From assembly GCF_027887165.1 (NCBI RefSeq), contig NC_077232.1:10540257-10604256 (forward strand): a stretch of 64,000 bases of DNA, given 5' to 3'. Positions within the stretch are counted from its first letter, which is position 1. Each line of letters starts with the position of its first letter. Made by a program: the position numbers and the translations under genes. Below are positions 11,909 to 25,544 of this stretch, in pieces. Below the pieces are notes generated by a model. It was given only the letters and a program-made list of their open reading frames with translations. It searched no databases and was not told where the DNA came from. The stretch is from Monodelphis domestica. Its lineage: Eukaryota > Chordata > Mammalia > Didelphimorphia > Didelphidae.

Positions 11909-12106
11909 TCCTGGGCGAAGGGGAGAAACTCAGGCCATTTTGAGGGAGTCTCAGTGCACAATTTTCCAATCATATTATTGAGATCTTTCTACTTGGCCTG
12001 AGCTCTTGGGGTGATAGGGTGCATGGAACTGGGGAGTGATCTTCAAATAATAATAAATCTGAGAAAAAACAGAATTAGTAAACGGGTTCCCCTGTCTGAA
12101 TCAATT
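11909..12106 (-). pseudogene. Inverted retroviral integrase fragment
   Basis: The minus strand reads through the same integrase segment found in plus orientation at 16783-16985, including the motif for a Ser-Asp-x-Gly acidic site (attgattcagacagggg) and the proline-serine-glutamine-like stretch after it. It is broken by small deletions and stops. It is the inner end of the left inverted-repeat arm, so it is a duplicate and not a second provirus. Confidence 0.75.
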
Positions 12107-12124
12107 TTTTAAAAATAGGTCAAC

Positions 12125-12175
12125 TTTTTTTTTAGTTTTTAAAACATTATTTTATTTGGTCATTTTCATACATTG
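12125..12175 (-). mobile_element. Extreme L1 3' end fragment
   Basis: The stretch ttattttatttggtcatttt matches the last bases of the L1 3' UTR seen at 20857. Only about 50 bp remain. Confidence 0.5.
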
Positions 12176-12390
12176 TTCATTGGATGAAGAGCCAGCTCTA
12201 GAGACAAGAGGTCCTAGGTTCAAAATCTGGCCTCAGACACTGCCTACCAATGTGGGAGAGTCACTGGCAGTTAGGCACCCACTGCCAAGCACCCCTAAGG
12301 CCCCCCAACCTAGAAAACATGTGGCCACTGGCTTTACCCCTGGGAGGGGTGGAAGGGATGGAACTCTTACAAGGAAGTTTTTTTTCTAAA
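12176..12390 (+). repeat. Diverged SINE
   Basis: It contains gaagagccagctctagagac, aagaggtcctaggttcaaaa and tctggcctcagacactgcc, followed by a decayed tail. Confidence 0.7.
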
Positions 12391-12700
12391 TCATATGAAA
12401 TTGAATACATCAAACCAAATTGAGTCAAATTGAATAAATTTAAATAAAACAATGACTAATAATTAAAAATTAATATTGAATTAAATAAAACAAATTGAAT
12501 AAAATTGAACAAACCCAAATTAAACCAAACTAATTCATTACAATATTAATTAAACATATTAATTCATTGCTTTATTTCAAACATCATAATAAAAATAATA
12601 ATTTTAAAATAATAATAATAGGCATATATTTATTATTGGTATTATTGTCTTGTAACAATTACTTAGTGCCTTGCATTAGCTTCTTATTTAACCCCACTCT
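12391..12700. repeat. AT-rich low-complexity DNA
   Basis: Degenerate repeats of aaattgaata and aataat make up this tract. No gene is supported. Confidence 0.7.
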
Positions 12701-12730
12701 AGTTGCCTTTTACAATAAAATTAAAGGAAG

Positions 12731-13360
12731 TTGTGTCTCCAATTTTTTTATGTTTTAGGATGCTTTCATTGTTTAAATTGGCCATTCAGCAATAGTCAGA
12801 CCAGCTTAAATAGACAGATTAAGACAGAAAGGCTAGACTCTATGGAAAATATTGCAACAAATCAAGGGCAATCAGGAAAAATTCCTCTAGATTCACCCCT
12901 GTATAAACTATTAAATTCTTGGGGTGATCCTAATCTTCCTAAGGAGGCTTGGATGACAAAGAAGGAAGTTAGAAAACTTTGCAAAGCCTGGACAGATGAG
13001 TCCTTTAACTGGCCAGAGTATGGTTCTTCTGACTCCAAGGTCTTTTTTTTTTTTTAATTTAAAAATGGCCATTATTGACCAAGATTCTAGAGATTATAAA
13101 TACTGGCTCCTGTGGGCATAGAAATTGGCCACACCCAGTCCCTCATTATCCTCCATTGAGGAGGCCTTTCTTTCTTGGGATCCAGACCATCCTGGCTTAA
13201 TTCCTTCAATTGCTCCTCCTAAACCCTTGATTAGACCTAGCAAGAAAAACACCCAATCATTCTCCCACCTGGACTGTGAGGAAATTTCATCTCCTACCGC
13301 TTGGGCCCTTCCCCTGTCAGACCCTGCTCATTCCATCTCCTTTCCTCCTCTAAGATTAAA
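12731..13360 (+). pseudogene. Retroviral gag relic (matrix region)
   Basis: An open frame at 12731-13057 encodes a segment with SPLYKLLNSWGDP, then a lysine-rich helix-like stretch and a Trp-Thr-Asp motif. This pattern (proline, then LL-x-W, then a KKE-type helix) resembles the N-terminus of class-I (gamma-like) Gag matrix. Past 13057 the reading continues only with stops through a proline-rich stretch to about 13360. The assignment is by pattern, not by database match. It shares the plus strand with pol relics at 15420 and 16376, so together they look like one degraded provirus. Confidence 0.5.
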
Positions 13361-13364
13361 AATT

Positions 13365-13667
13365 AATATCCAATATTCCAAGTCTTATATTTTATAAAGT
13401 TTATTAATAATGACTAGAAGTAAAGGAATAAAAAGGTAATTATCTAAAAAAATAAAACCACGTACCCAAGCTCTCATTGCCTGTTTAAAAGAACTGCTCC
13501 ACCAATACCACATTAGGAAGAGAAGAGAAGGAGAGGCGGAACTACACAGAATTTCTAACTTGCCTATGTCAGCATGCAGAGTGGGTTCAAGTTCAAGGCT
13601 ACCACATTCTAATTAAGCACTCCCAATCCACCCCTCTACCCTCATTTACAATCCCTCTACCCTTTCC
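13365..13667 (-). mobile_element. LTR-like segment
   Basis: The opening tattttataaagtttattaa and the following purine-rich stretch resemble other minus-oriented LTRs in the window (57649, 53229). I cannot place clean ends or a target duplication. Confidence 0.35.
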
Positions 13668-13779
13668 TTGGAGAGTTTCTTCCTCCCTACTCCCCAGTCC
13701 CCACCCACCTTCCCTATTCCTATCCAAACCATCCTTCTCCTTACTCTCTGGGCCATTCCTTTCCCTGCCTTCCTTCCCC

Positions 13780-14048
13780 TGGCCAACCCCACCCATCCTA
13801 CTATGTCTCCTCCTCTCAACCCCACCCATCCTGCTATGACTCCTCCTCTCAACCCCACCCATCCTGCTAAGACTCCTCCTCTCAACCCCACCCATCCTGC
13901 TATGACTCCTCCTCTCAACCCCACCCATCCTGCTATGTCTCCTCCTCTCAACCCCACCCATTCTACTATGTCTCTACTATGTCTACTACAACTACTACAA
14001 CTACAACTACTACAACTACAATTACTACAACTACTATGTCTACTACAA
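13780..14048 (+). repeat. 33-bp tandem repeat and (ACT)n tract
   Basis: About six copies of a 33-bp unit containing tcctctcaaccccacccatc run from about 13780 to 13975. A short actacaacta-type microsatellite follows to about 14048. A frame stays open through the unit because 33 is a multiple of three (repeating NPTHPAMTPPL), but there is no other gene evidence. Confidence 0.85.
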
Positions 14049-14099
14049 CCCCACCCTCTCTGCTTACCCACTCCTTCCCCTTCCCTTCCCTATTCTACT

Positions 14100-15400
14100 A
14101 TGAAATAGGTGGACAATATAACTTGTTGTTTAGCTCGTTCCTTGGTACCCTCTGGAGGAAGGGGCCTACAAGGCTCTTCTCTGGGTCAGTGGGCGGATAC
14201 TCCAAGTCAGATTTAGTAAGATATGAGTTATTTAGAATAGCTTCTGGGTATGATAGGGCTCACCCAAGTCAGGTCAGGCCTCAGTTGGTTTAGGCCTTCC
14301 CTCCACAGGCAGTATATAGGATCACTGGTCACTAATTTCAGAGCAACTGGAAACACTTCTCAGTAGGCAAGAAATGGATGACAAAGCACGAAGAATTTCT
14401 TCAAACCAGACCCTGGAGTTGGTAGCTTCAGCTTCAAGGGGACAGGAAACAAACTCCTCAGCTCACAGAAGGAAGTCTCGGCTTCCGGCTCTCCCAGAAA
14501 CAGGAAGTCCCCAAAGCCCCCAGTCATGCCTTGTGTTCACTTTTATCCACTCCCCATATTCCCGAACATAGCCTGTGCAGTTCCACAGCATGTGGTAATG
14601 TCCATCATTTTTGCACACTTTCCTTCCTGTTGCCTGCTCATAACCCAATTTCCTTTTCCCTTCTTACAACTACAACCCAAACAACCCAAACCACAACCCA
14701 CTCCATTGCAACTGAGACAACAAGCCAAATAGCAGTTATCACAGACAATTCAAATGGAGGCCTATTCCCTCAAGGGGATGGTCCCACTTATAATAAGAAG
14801 GAGAGCTTGGTGAACATTGGCCATCATAGACTTTCTCTCCACAAGACAGTGAGAGCTTTAAGGAAAAGACCTCCTCCTAGGTAGCATTAGGAAGCAAATG
14901 TTGCAAGGATTTGACAGACAGGTCATGAGACGCAGAATCTCCAGAGCTGACAGGGGTAAAGTTCCAAACAGTTGGAGAGACAGTTTTGCCTCAACTGGAA
15001 ATCTGCATCTGACAGAGGAGACTGGAGGTGGCAGATCTGATATCTTGTGGACTTCATTTGGACAACAGACAAGCCAGCCACCCTTCAAGCAAGAGTGAAC
15101 AGGAGTTTCCCCAATACCCTTTGCTGGACAAAGGAGATTTGGAGGACTTCAGCCATTCTTGGGACATCTTGGGACTTTCCATTTGGATACCTGCATCTAC
15201 CTGCCAAGGACTCTATTTGTGAGATCTCTGGGGTTTCTGTTGGACTGGCCTTTAGGATTTTATTTTAGATAGTTAAGCTTATTTGATAGTGGGTTAACTA
15301 GGTTTAAGCAGTCAGCCACTCCTCTCCCTCCTTCCTCTCCATTCCTCCCTCATATGTTAAATAAATTAAGAAATATTTAAATGTGCTGTTTCCCTCTGTA
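14100..15400 (+). other. Probable retroviral non-coding sequence
   Basis: This stretch lies between gag and pol relics and has no long frame with a recognised domain. Parts near 15000-15400 end in an A/T-rich tail with aataaa-type signals and look LTR-like, but no ends or duplications were found. Confidence 0.3.
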
Positions 15401-15419
15401 TTTCCTTCCCTTAACCTCT

Positions 15420-15700
15420 TCAAATCTATGTACTTATAACACCTCTGAAGGTGATCCAATTGTAGTCACAAATAAATTTGAAAGCATTTATCCCTCTTAT
15501 AATGCCACAGTCCTGCTAACAGAAACCCCAGCTGGAAATTGTATCATGGACACAGAAACTATTAATAAAGTTCCTTCTGCTCTCCAACCACCTGAAGCTC
15601 TACCTGTACTTCATTGCTCTGTTCCTACAGGTGGAACTGACCCTGTCTCCAGAGGGAACCACTAGGCAGTTACTGCAGTAAAGCTCAGTTTTAGAAGGAC
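15420..15700 (+). pseudogene. Retroviral RNase H relic (pol)
   Basis: A frame open to 15665 ends with PVLHCSVPTGGTDPVSRGN, which has the shape of the C-terminus of gammaretroviral RNase H (an LHC motif, then GTDPVSRGN just before the connection to integrase). The upstream part is shortened relative to a full RNase H domain. An L1 fragment interrupts the pol relic just after it, and integrase resumes at about 16376. I infer one pol gene split by that L1. Confidence 0.5.
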
Positions 15701-15704
15701 TTGA

Positions 15705-16308
15705 ATTCTGTGTGGTGGCAAAAAATTGGAAAATGAGGGGATGCCCTTCAATTGGGGAATGGCTGAACAAAATGTGGTATCTGTTGGTGATGGAATACTA
15801 TTGTGCTCAAAGGAATAATAAACTGGAGGGATTTCATGTGAACTGGAACAACCTCCAGGAATTGATGCAGAGTGAAAGGAGCAGAACCAGAAGAACATTC
15901 CACACAGAGACAGATACACTGTGGCACAACTGAATGTAATGGACTTCTCTATTAGCAGCAATGCAATGATCCAGGACAATTCTGAGGGACTTATGAGAAA
16001 GAATGCTCTCTACATCTAGAGAAAGAACTGTGGGAATAGAAACACAGAAGAAAAACAACTACTCGAACACATGATTTGATGGGGATATGATTAGGGATAT
16101 AGATTCTAAAGGATCACCCTACTGGAATTATCAATTATATGGAAATGAGTGTTGATCAATGACACATGTAAAAACCAGTGGAATTGCTGGTTGGCTACAG
16201 GAGGATGGTGGTAGGAGGGGAGGGAAGGAACACAAATCATGTAAGCATTGAAAAAAAAAAACTTCCAAGTTAATTAATTAGTTGATTGATTGATTAAATA
16301 AAAAAAGG
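15705..16308 (+). mobile_element. 5'-truncated L1 3' end
   Basis: It encodes the last about 70 residues of L1 ORF2 (the stretch with [13 protein letters not shown] and the Met-Gln-Ser-Glu-Arg-Ser-Arg-Thr end), then the L1 3' UTR and an A-rich end near 16250-16308. The imperfect flanking words aaggacttgaatt and aaggagctgaatt may be a decayed target duplication. It interrupts a retroviral pol relic. Confidence 0.85.
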
Positions 16309-16375
16309 AGCTGAATTGATTTTAACTTTGACACCTAGTAATGACTCAATTTTATCTCTTTCTTATAATGAATAG

Positions 16376-16965
16376 GAGGTGGAAAAATGGAAACAAAAGT
16401 TTAAAATAAAACAGATCAGTGGGGTATGGGTGTCATTTGAAGGAAAATCCCTACTGCCCAGAAGTTTTTTTTATCACTAAATATGCCTATATCTTCACAA
16501 GAACATTCACTTTGACACTCAGGGCATTGAAGACTCTGTTAAAAAGCTGTGGATAGCCCCTTGTACACACACCTTTAAAGTATGTGCTGCCTGTTCCAAT
16601 TAACATGCTTTTCATGACAAAGCTTTTGGTGGGCATCCTCTGGCTTACATACCTTTTCATTTACAAATTGACTTTATTACCATGCTTAAGGCTGGACATT
16701 ATAAAGTTTGTCTGGCCTTAGCAGCTTTTGTTGCTAAGGCTCTCTTAAGGGAGATCGTTCCTTGCTTTGGCCCACCAGCACAAATTGATTCAGACAGGGG
16801 AACTCATTTTACTAATTCTGTTTTGTCTCAGATTTATTCTTGCTTGGGGATCAGTCCCCAGTTCCATGTACCCTATCACCCCAAGAACTCAGGCCAAGTA
16901 GGAAGAATGAATAGAGATCTTAAAAATATAATTGGAAAAAATGTGCACTGAGACTTGTTTGAAAT
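16376..16965 (+). pseudogene. Retroviral integrase relic (pol)
   Basis: The translated plus strand shows, in order, a diverged His-His-Cys-Cys zinc-binding region (HFDTQGIED, then CAACSN), a motif like the start of the catalytic core (HLQIDF), the second acidic site in DSDRGTHF, and a conserved C-terminal motif (SGQVGRMNR). A stop follows 16951. The segment between the first and second acidic sites is too short: the usual VDTFSGW-like region is missing. It is a dead class-I (gamma-like) integrase. Confidence 0.75.
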
Positions 16966-17954
16966 GACCTGAGGTTCTCCCCTTAGCTCAGGATGGGCTC
17001 CCTTTGAGTCATCCTTGGGAGTAGAAGAGTGACTCCCCACTCCCATCTTCCTTCTTGCCTCCTGGAATGCTCCACCGTTTCTCCTCAGGGAGGAAACAAC
17101 CAAGTTAGTCACTTCCCCCCTTGAGTTATAAATCCCTCAGCAACCAGGCATAAGGAAGGACCAGTGGGGACATCTGAAGAAAAGGACCTCATCTCTGCAG
17201 CCTGAGGAGCCTGGGGCAGCCTAGGGGAGACCAAGACCCCTTCAGTCTGGCCCCAATGTTATCCTGGGCTGAGATGACTTCTTGAAGAACCCATATCCAA
17301 GAAGAACTGTGAGTTTTGTTTCCTCATTTTGATGTCTGAGGGAGGAGTGATGTGGAGACATGGGTGGAGAAGACTGTGGGGTGGGAGGGAGAATAAGCAG
17401 GAATCATTACAGAAAGGCTCTTCCCTTTCCAACAGAGAAAAAAAAAACTTTCTTGTGACCCAGTAAGGAAAAGACTGAGCCATTTGTCCTGTCCATTTGT
17501 CCAATAGAGGAAAGACAGAGGGAGATGTAGGCACTGGGGATAGGGTTTGGCTAGGAGTGGGATGAGTGGGGAAAGACTCTGCCCCAGGGCAAGTAGGAGT
17601 CTCAGACCAAGGATAGATGCCTACTGGCAGCTAGTTTGGGACCACAAATCCTTATCAGACTGAAGATAGAGCCTATGTCTTTTAGGGTGATGATACAAGT
17701 GTCCCCTGTGAATCTTTTCTTCATCAGGGGTCAAAAGGAAGTATAATTACTCAGAAAGCCTGGCAGTGGTTTTAAAAAAGAGAGTGAATTATCTAGAGGA
17801 GGAGGAAGATAAAGTGCTAGACTTGAAGTCAAGAAGTCTTGAGTTCAAATGTGACCTTAATTTCCTAGTTGTGTAATCCTAGGCAAGTCACTTAATCCCC
17901 TTTGCCTGGCCCTTATCACTCTTCTCCCTCGGAACTGATATTTATTATGGATTC

Positions 17955-18297
17955 TGTGGTGAACATCCATCATACCAATACAGAACTCCAAGCTAAATAA
18001 TAGGTTTATTGAGAGGAGGCCCACCTCACAATAAAACCGGACCCTGGTCCCATCAGAACCAGAAACCCTGAGCCTTAGAAGTTGGCCTTTTTTGATAGAG
18101 ATAAATTTTATGACATATAAAAATAGAAAAAGATGATCATATCTCTTAACATAGGCAGTTCTTAATTAGTGACTCAAGTGCTAATTAAGCTGGTGAATGC
18201 AACCTTTCAAAGGCCTTTACACTCTTGGTGTCTTTTACTAACAATCTTAGAAGTCAGCAGTTTGTAAAAACAAGAGGGGTCCAACTCCTGGGATATA
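17955..18297 (-). mobile_element. Truncated LTR copy
   Basis: It is the inverted counterpart of the LTR at 9093-9954, ending TGTGGTGAA on the plus strand, with attc (reverse of gaat) beside it at 17951-17954. The left counterpart shows that its 5' half is missing. On the minus strand it carries ctcaataaa. Confidence 0.85.
18005..18010 (-). terminator. LTR-derived poly(A) signal downstream of ZNF exon
   Basis: AATAAA on the minus strand lies about 490 bp past the stop codon of the finger exon, in the same orientation, inside the LTR. I saw no earlier AATAAA on that strand. It is a plausible polyadenylation site for the zinc-finger gene, but this is inference. Confidence 0.35.
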
Positions 18298-18501
18298 AAA
18301 CTATTCTATGCTTCCTTAATTTGCTTATGGCATAACACTTCAGGTCTAAATCTTATACCCATTTGGAGAGTAGAGTTATACCCATGAGTAGAGTTAATGA
18401 CATTCTAGAGCGAATTGTTTGATTTAGAGCAAGGTGAGAGCTCGGTGTGAAAGACTGAGGTTTCTTTGATGTCCAGCAAGAATGGAGCTCCATATTAATG
18501 T
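18298..18501 (-). other. 3' UTR of zinc-finger gene
   Basis: The sequence after the stop resembles that after the second finger array (agctctcaccttgctctaaa in both), which supports a shared ancestral 3' UTR. Confidence 0.55.
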
Positions 18502-20545
<2,044 letters not shown>

Positions 20546-20839
20546 AGATTCTCCTTGGCTGTCACTACACATGAGTAATAGCCCCATTCCTCATTACCCT
20601 GCAATTACATCTCTTCAAGTGTATAATCATGAGATGGAGATGTCATTTGGGTTTGCATTCTTGCAGCAGAGACAGCAGAGTCTTTGCAAACCCGGGTCAG
20701 TAGACATGCAGAGTAGAGGGTGTTAGGAAACCATCCCTGATCACAAGCTTTTCACAAAAACAGCCATTCACTTGCCACTGACTGCTAAGTGAGGATACTT
20801 TTCTGATCTGAACTTATCTCCACTTATGTCATCATTCTT
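20546..20839. other. Intronic, nothing recognised
   Basis: Sequence between the duplicated intron block and the L1 target site. No gene or repeat family is evident. Confidence 0.5.
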
Positions 20840-21206
20840 CTATCTGGGAATTTCTTTTTTTTTTTTTAAATATATTTTATTTGGTCATTTCCAAGCATTA
20901 TTCGTTAAAGACATAGATCATTTTCTTTTCCTCCCCCCCCCAACCCCCCATAGCCGACGCGTAAGTCCACTGGGCATTAGATGTTTTCTTGATTTGAACC
21001 CATTGCTTTGTTGATAGTATTTGCATTAGAGTGTTCATTTAGAGTCTATCCTCTGTCATGTCCCCTCAATCTTTGTATTCAGGCAGTTGCTTTTTCTCGG
21101 TGTTTCCACTCCCATAGTTTATCCTTTGCTTATGAATGGTGTTTTTTTCTCCTGGGTCCCTGCAAGTTGTTCTGGGACATTACACCACCACTAATGGAGA
21201 AGTCCA

Positions 21207-24200
21207 TTACGTTCGATGATACCACAGTGTGTTTGTCTCTGTGTACAATGTTCTCCTGGTTCTGCTCCTCTCGCTCTGCATCACTTCCTGGAGGTTGTTC
21301 CAGTCTCCATGGAACTTCTCCACTTTATTATTCCTTTTAGCACAATAGTACTCCATCACCAACATATACCACAGTTTGTTCAGCCATTCCCCAATTGATG
21401 GGCATCCCCTCATTTTCCAGTTTTGGGCCACCACAAAGAGCGCAGCTATGAATATTTTTGTACAAGTCTTTGTGTCCATTATCTCTTTGGGGTACAGACC
21501 CAGCAGTGCTATGGCTGGGTCAAAGGGTAGATATTCTTTTGTCGCCCTTTGGGCATAGTTCCAAATTGCCCTCCAGAATGGTTGGATCAGTTCACAGCTC
21601 CACCAGCAATGAATTAATGTCCCTACTTTGCCACATCCCCTCCAGCATTCATTACTTTCCTTTGCTGTTATGTTAGCCAATCTGCTAGGTGTGAGGTGAT
21701 ACCTCAGAGTTGTTTTGATTTGCATCTCTCTGATTATAAGAGATGTAGAACACTTCTTCATGTGCTTGTTAATAGTTTTGATTTCTTTATCTGAGAACTG
21801 CCTATCCATTTCCCTTGCCCATTTATCAATTGGAGAATGGCTTGATTTTGTGTACAATTGATTTAGCTCTTTATAAATATGAGTAATTAAACCTTTGTCA
21901 GAGGTTTCTATGAAGATTTTTTCCCAATTTGTTGTTTCCCTTCTGATTTTAGTTATATTGGTTTTGTTTGTACAAAAGCTTTTTAGTTTGATGTAGTCAA
22001 AATTATTTATTTTACATTTTGTGATTCTTTCTATATCTTGCTTGGTTTTAAAGCCTTTCCCCTCCCAAAGGTCTGACATGTATACTATTCTGTGTTTACC
22101 CAATTTACTTATGGTTTCCTTCTTTATGTTTAAGTCACTCACCCATTTTGAATTTATCTTGGTGTAGGGTGTGAGGTGTTGATCTATTCCTAGTCTCTCC
22201 CACACTGTCTTCCAATTTTCCCAGCAGTTTTTATGAAATAGTGGATTTTTGTCCCAAAAGCTGGGATCTTTGGGTTTATCGTATACTGTCTTGCTGAGGT
22301 CGCTTTCCCCCAGTCTATTCCACTGATCTTCCTTTCTATTTCTTAGCCAGTACCAAATTGTTTTGATGACTGCTGCTTTGTAATATAGTTTTAGGTCAGG
22401 GACTGCAAGGCCCCCATCATATGTGTTTTTTTTCATTATTTCCCTGGATATCCTTGATCTTTTGTTCTTCCAAATGAACTTTGTTATGGTTTTTTCTAAA
22501 TCAGTGAAGAAGTATTTTGGTAGTTCAATGGGTATGGCACTAAATAGATAAATAAGTTTGGGTAGGATGGTCATTTTTATTATATTGGCTCGTCCTATCC
22601 ATGAGCAGTTAATGTTTTTCCATTTGTTCAAGTCTAGTTTTAGTTGTGTGGCGAGTGTTTTGTAGTTGTGTTCATATAGTTCCTGTGTTTGTCTTGGGAG
22701 GTAGATTCCTAGGTATTTTATTTTGTCTAAGGTGATTTTGAATGGGATTTCTCTTTCTAGTTCTTGCTGCTGAGCTGTGTTGGAGATATATAGAAAAGCT
22801 GATGATTTATGTGGGTTTATTTTGTATCCTGCAACTTTGCTAAAGTTGTTGATTATTTCAATTAGCTTTTTGGTTGAATCTCTAGGATTCTTTAAGTAGA
22901 CCATCATGTCATCCGCAAAGAGTGATAACTTGGTCTCCTCCTTGCCTATTTTGATGCCTTCAATTCCTTTATCTTCTCTAATTGCTACTGCTAGTGTTTC
23001 TAGTACAATGTCAAATAGTAGAGGTGATAATGGGCATCCTTGTTTCACTCCTGATCTTATTGGGAATGCATCTAGTTTATCCCCATTGCAGATGATATTA
23101 GCTGTTGGTTTTAGATATATACTGTTTATTATTTTTAGGAATGACCCTTCTATTCCTATGCTTTCTAGTGTTTTTAATAGGAATGGGTGTTGTATTTTAT
23201 CAAAGGCTTTTTCTGCATCTATTGAAATAATCATGTGATTCTTGCTAGTTTGCTTGTTGATGTGGTCAATTATGTGGATGGTTTTCCTAATGTTGAACCA
23301 GCCCTGCATCCCTGGTATGAATCCTACTTGATCATGGTGAATGATCCTTCTGATCACTTGCTGGAGTCTTTTTGCTAGTATCCTATTTAAGATTTTTGCA
23401 TCTATATTCATTAGGGAGATTGGCCTATAGTTTTCTTTCTCTGTTTTTGACCTGCCTGGTTTTGGAATCAGTACCATGTTTGTGTCGTAAAAGGAGTTTG
23501 GTAGAACTCCCTCTTTGCTTATTATGTCAAATAGTTTGTATAGTATTGGGATTAACTGTTCTCTGAATGTTTGATAGAATTCACAGGTGAATCCATCAGG
23601 CCCTGGGGACTTTTTCTTAGGAAGTTCTTTGATGGCTTGTTGGATTTCAATTTCTGATATGGGATTATTTAGGAATTCTATTTCCTCTTCTGTTAGTCTA
23701 GGCAGTTTGTATTTTTGTATATATTCATCCATTTCTCCTAAATTGGTGTATTTATTGCCATATAATTGGGCAAAGTAATTTCTAATGATTGCCTTAATTT
23801 CCTCCTCATTGGAGGTGCTGTCCCCCTTTTCATCTTTAATGCTGTGAATTTGCTTTTCTTCCTTCCTTTTTTTAACTAGATTGACCAGTACCTTGTCTAT
23901 TTTGTTTGTTTTTTCAAAGTACCAGCTTCTTGTCTCATTTATTAAATCAATAGTTCTATCACTTTCGATTTTATTAATTTCTCCCTTAATTTTTAGGATT
24001 TCTAATTTGGTTTTCTGCTGGGGGTTTTTAATTTGATCGCTTTCCAGTTTTTTCATTTGCATTTCCAATTGATTGATCTCTGCTCTCCCTTGTTTGTTAA
24101 TATAAGCATTCAGGGATATGAATTTACCTCTGATTACCGCTTTGGCTGCATCCCAAAAGGTTTGGAAGGATGTTTCGCCATTGTCATTTTCCTCGATGAA

Positions 24201-25013
24201 ATTATTAATTGTTTCTATGATTTCTTCTTTAACTAAACGGTTTTGGAGTATCATATTGTTTAATTTCCAATTGGTTTTAGATTTGGTTTTCCATGTACCA
24301 TTACTAATCATTATTTTTATTGCCTTGTGATCTGAGAAGGCTGCATTCATTATTTCTGCTTTTCTGCATTTGTGTGCTATGTTTCTGTGACCTAATGTAT
24401 GGTCAATTTTTGTGAATGTGCCATGTGGTGCTGAGAAGAAGGTGTATTCCTTTTTATCCCTATTTATTTTTCTCCATATGTCTATTAATTCTAATTTTTC
24501 TAAGATTTCATTCACTTCTTTTACCTCTTTCTTATTTATTTTTTGATTTGATTTATCTAAATTTGATAATGGTTGGTTTAAGTCTCCCACTAGTATGGTT
24601 TTATTGTCTATTTCTTCCTTCAATTCTCCTAGTTTCTCCATTAGAAATTTGGGTGCTATATTATTTGGTGCATACATATTGATTAATGATATTTCCTCAT
24701 TGTCTATAGTCCCTTTTAACAAAATATAATTACCTTCCCTATCCCTTTTGATCAGGTCTATTTTTGCATTGGCTTTATCAGATATCATGATTACCACTCC
24801 TGCCTTCTTTCTATCAGTTGAAGCCCAGAAGGTCTTACTCCATCCTTTAATTCTGACCTTGTGGGTGTCAACCCGCCTCATGTGTGTTTCTTGAAGACAA
24901 CATATGGTAGGGTTTTGGATTCTAATCCATTCTGCTATTCGTCTACGTTTTATGGGTGAGTTCATCCCATTCACGTTCAAAGTTATGATTGTCATTTGTG
25001 GACTCCCTGGCAT
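21207..25013 (-). CDS. L1 ORF2 protein (endonuclease-reverse transcriptase)
   Basis: This 1268-residue frame encodes the enzyme that nicks target DNA and copies L1 RNA by target-primed reverse transcription. The N-terminal APE-type endonuclease keeps all expected residues: Asn13, Glu42 (QETH), Asp144 and Asn146 (GDLN), Asp204, Asp228 and His229 (SDH). The reverse transcriptase keeps Asp599 (SIDAEKAFD) and the FADD pair Asp701/Asp702. The C-terminal Cys/His cluster is present (CWRGC from Cys1123, HC at 1135-1136, Cys1140). Numbering is one less than in human ORF2p, and length is close to the human 1275. No stop or frameshift was seen, so the protein looks enzymatically competent. I chose the first Met; a Met at residue 7 is possible. 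Confidence 0.97.
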   Translation of the reverse strand: MPGSPQMTIITLNVNGMNSPIKRRRIAEWIRIQNPTICCLQETHMRRVDTHKVRIKGWSKTFWASTDRKKAGVVIMISDKANAKIDLIKRDREGNYILLKGTIDNEEISLINMYAPNNIAPKFLMEKLGELKEEIDNKTILVGDLNQPLSNLDKSNQKINKKEVKEVNEILEKLELIDIWRKINRDKKEYTFFSAPHGTFTKIDHTLGHRNIAHKCRKAEIMNAAFSDHKAIKIMISNGTWKTKSKTNWKLNNMILQNRLVKEEIIETINNFIEENDNGETSFQTFWDAAKAVIRGKFISLNAYINKQGRAEINQLEMQMKKLESDQIKNPQQKTKLEILKIKGEINKIESDRTIDLINETRSWYFEKTNKIDKVLVNLVKKRKEEKQIHSIKDEKGDSTSNEEEIKAIIRNYFAQLYGNKYTNLGEMDEYIQKYKLPRLTEEEIEFLNNPISEIEIQQAIKELPKKKSPGPDGFTCEFYQTFREQLIPILYKLFDIISKEGVLPNSFYDTNMVLIPKPGRSKTEKENYRPISLMNIDAKILNRILAKRLQQVIRRIIHHDQVGFIPGMQGWFNIRKTIHIIDHINKQTSKNHMIISIDAEKAFDKIQHPFLLKTLESIGIEGSFLKIINSIYLKPTANIICNGDKLDAFPIRSGVKQGCPLSPLLFDIVLETLAVAIREDKGIEGIKIGKEETKLSLFADDMMVYLKNPRDSTKKLIEIINNFSKVAGYKINPHKSSAFLYISNTAQQQELEREIPFKITLDKIKYLGIYLPRQTQELYEHNYKTLATQLKLDLNKWKNINCSWIGRANIIKMTILPKLIYLFSAIPIELPKYFFTDLEKTITKFIWKNKRSRISREIMKKNTYDGGLAVPDLKLYYKAAVIKTIWYWLRNRKEDQWNRLGESDLSKTVYDKPKDPSFWDKNPLFHKNCWENWKTVWERLGIDQHLTPYTKINSKWVSDLNIKKETISKLGKHRIVYMSDLWEGKGFKTKQDIERITKCKINNFDYIKLKSFCTNKTNITKIRRETTNWEKIFIETSDKGLITHIYKELNQLYTKSSHSPIDKWAREMDRQFSDKEIKTINKHMKKCSTSLIIREMQIKTTLRYHLTPSRLANITAKESNECWRGCGKVGTLIHCWWSCELIQPFWRAIWNYAQRATKEYLPFDPAIALLGLYPKEIMDTKTCTKIFIAALFVVAQNWKMRGCPSIGEWLNKLWYMLVMEYYCAKRNNKVEKFHGDWNNLQEVMQSERSRTRRTLYTETNTLWYHRT

Positions 25014-25544
25014 TTTGATTGCCTTCCCTAATTCTAACCTTTTCTTCTTCGGCTCTACCTTTTAGTCCAGTGATTTACTTTGAAACAGTCCCCCTTGTCC
25101 CCTCCCTTGATGTTTCCCTTTTTAGTCCCTCCCTTTTTGTTCCCTCCCCCTCCCCCCTCTCTTACCCTCCCTTTTTGTTCTCCCTCTCCCCCTCCCCCCC
25201 TTGGTTTTCCCTTCTCCTTACCCTTGTTGGGTAAGATAGAATTCAAGATCCCAATGGATCTGGAGGTTTTTCCCTCTCAGAGCTGATTTCCCTGAGATTG
25301 AGGTTTAAGTAACCCCCCCCCCCTCTCTTCCTCTCCTTCTTATAGGAGTTTTCTTCCCCTCCCCTTCCCCTGTGAATCTTTGTGTGAGAACCATTATTCT
25401 ATTTGGTCTTTCTTTACCCCCTATTTATACATTACATTTTCCCCACATATTAGTATACATAGGTTGATATAAATGTAGTCCTTATAGAAGAGAGTTTGAG
25501 TAAAAGAAGATAACATTTTTCCCCTTTCCTTAATATTTACCTTT
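25014..25544 (-). other. L1 inter-ORF spacer
   Basis: The 531 bp between the ORFs are strongly purine-rich on the coding strand (runs such as gggaggggg and aaaggg). The human L1 spacer is only about 60 bp. No conserved frame is evident. Confidence 0.8.

Larger units (their letters stand above)
9415..12106 (+). repeat. Left arm of large inverted repeat
   Basis: After removing the SINE at 9440 and the LTR at 10001, this arm is about 1.5 kb and is the diverged reverse complement of 16783-18297. Shared landmarks are the LTR 3' half, the SINE beside it, the block 11140-11909 and a piece of retroviral integrase at the inner end. Confidence 0.85.
16783..18297 (-). repeat. Right arm of large inverted repeat
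   Basis: The reverse complement of this segment aligns with 9415-12106 after later insertions are removed from the left arm. It holds the end of the integrase relic, the block 16985-17770, a SINE (about 17800-17954) and the LTR 3' half (17955-18297). The spacer between the arms is about 4.7 kb. Confidence 0.85.
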
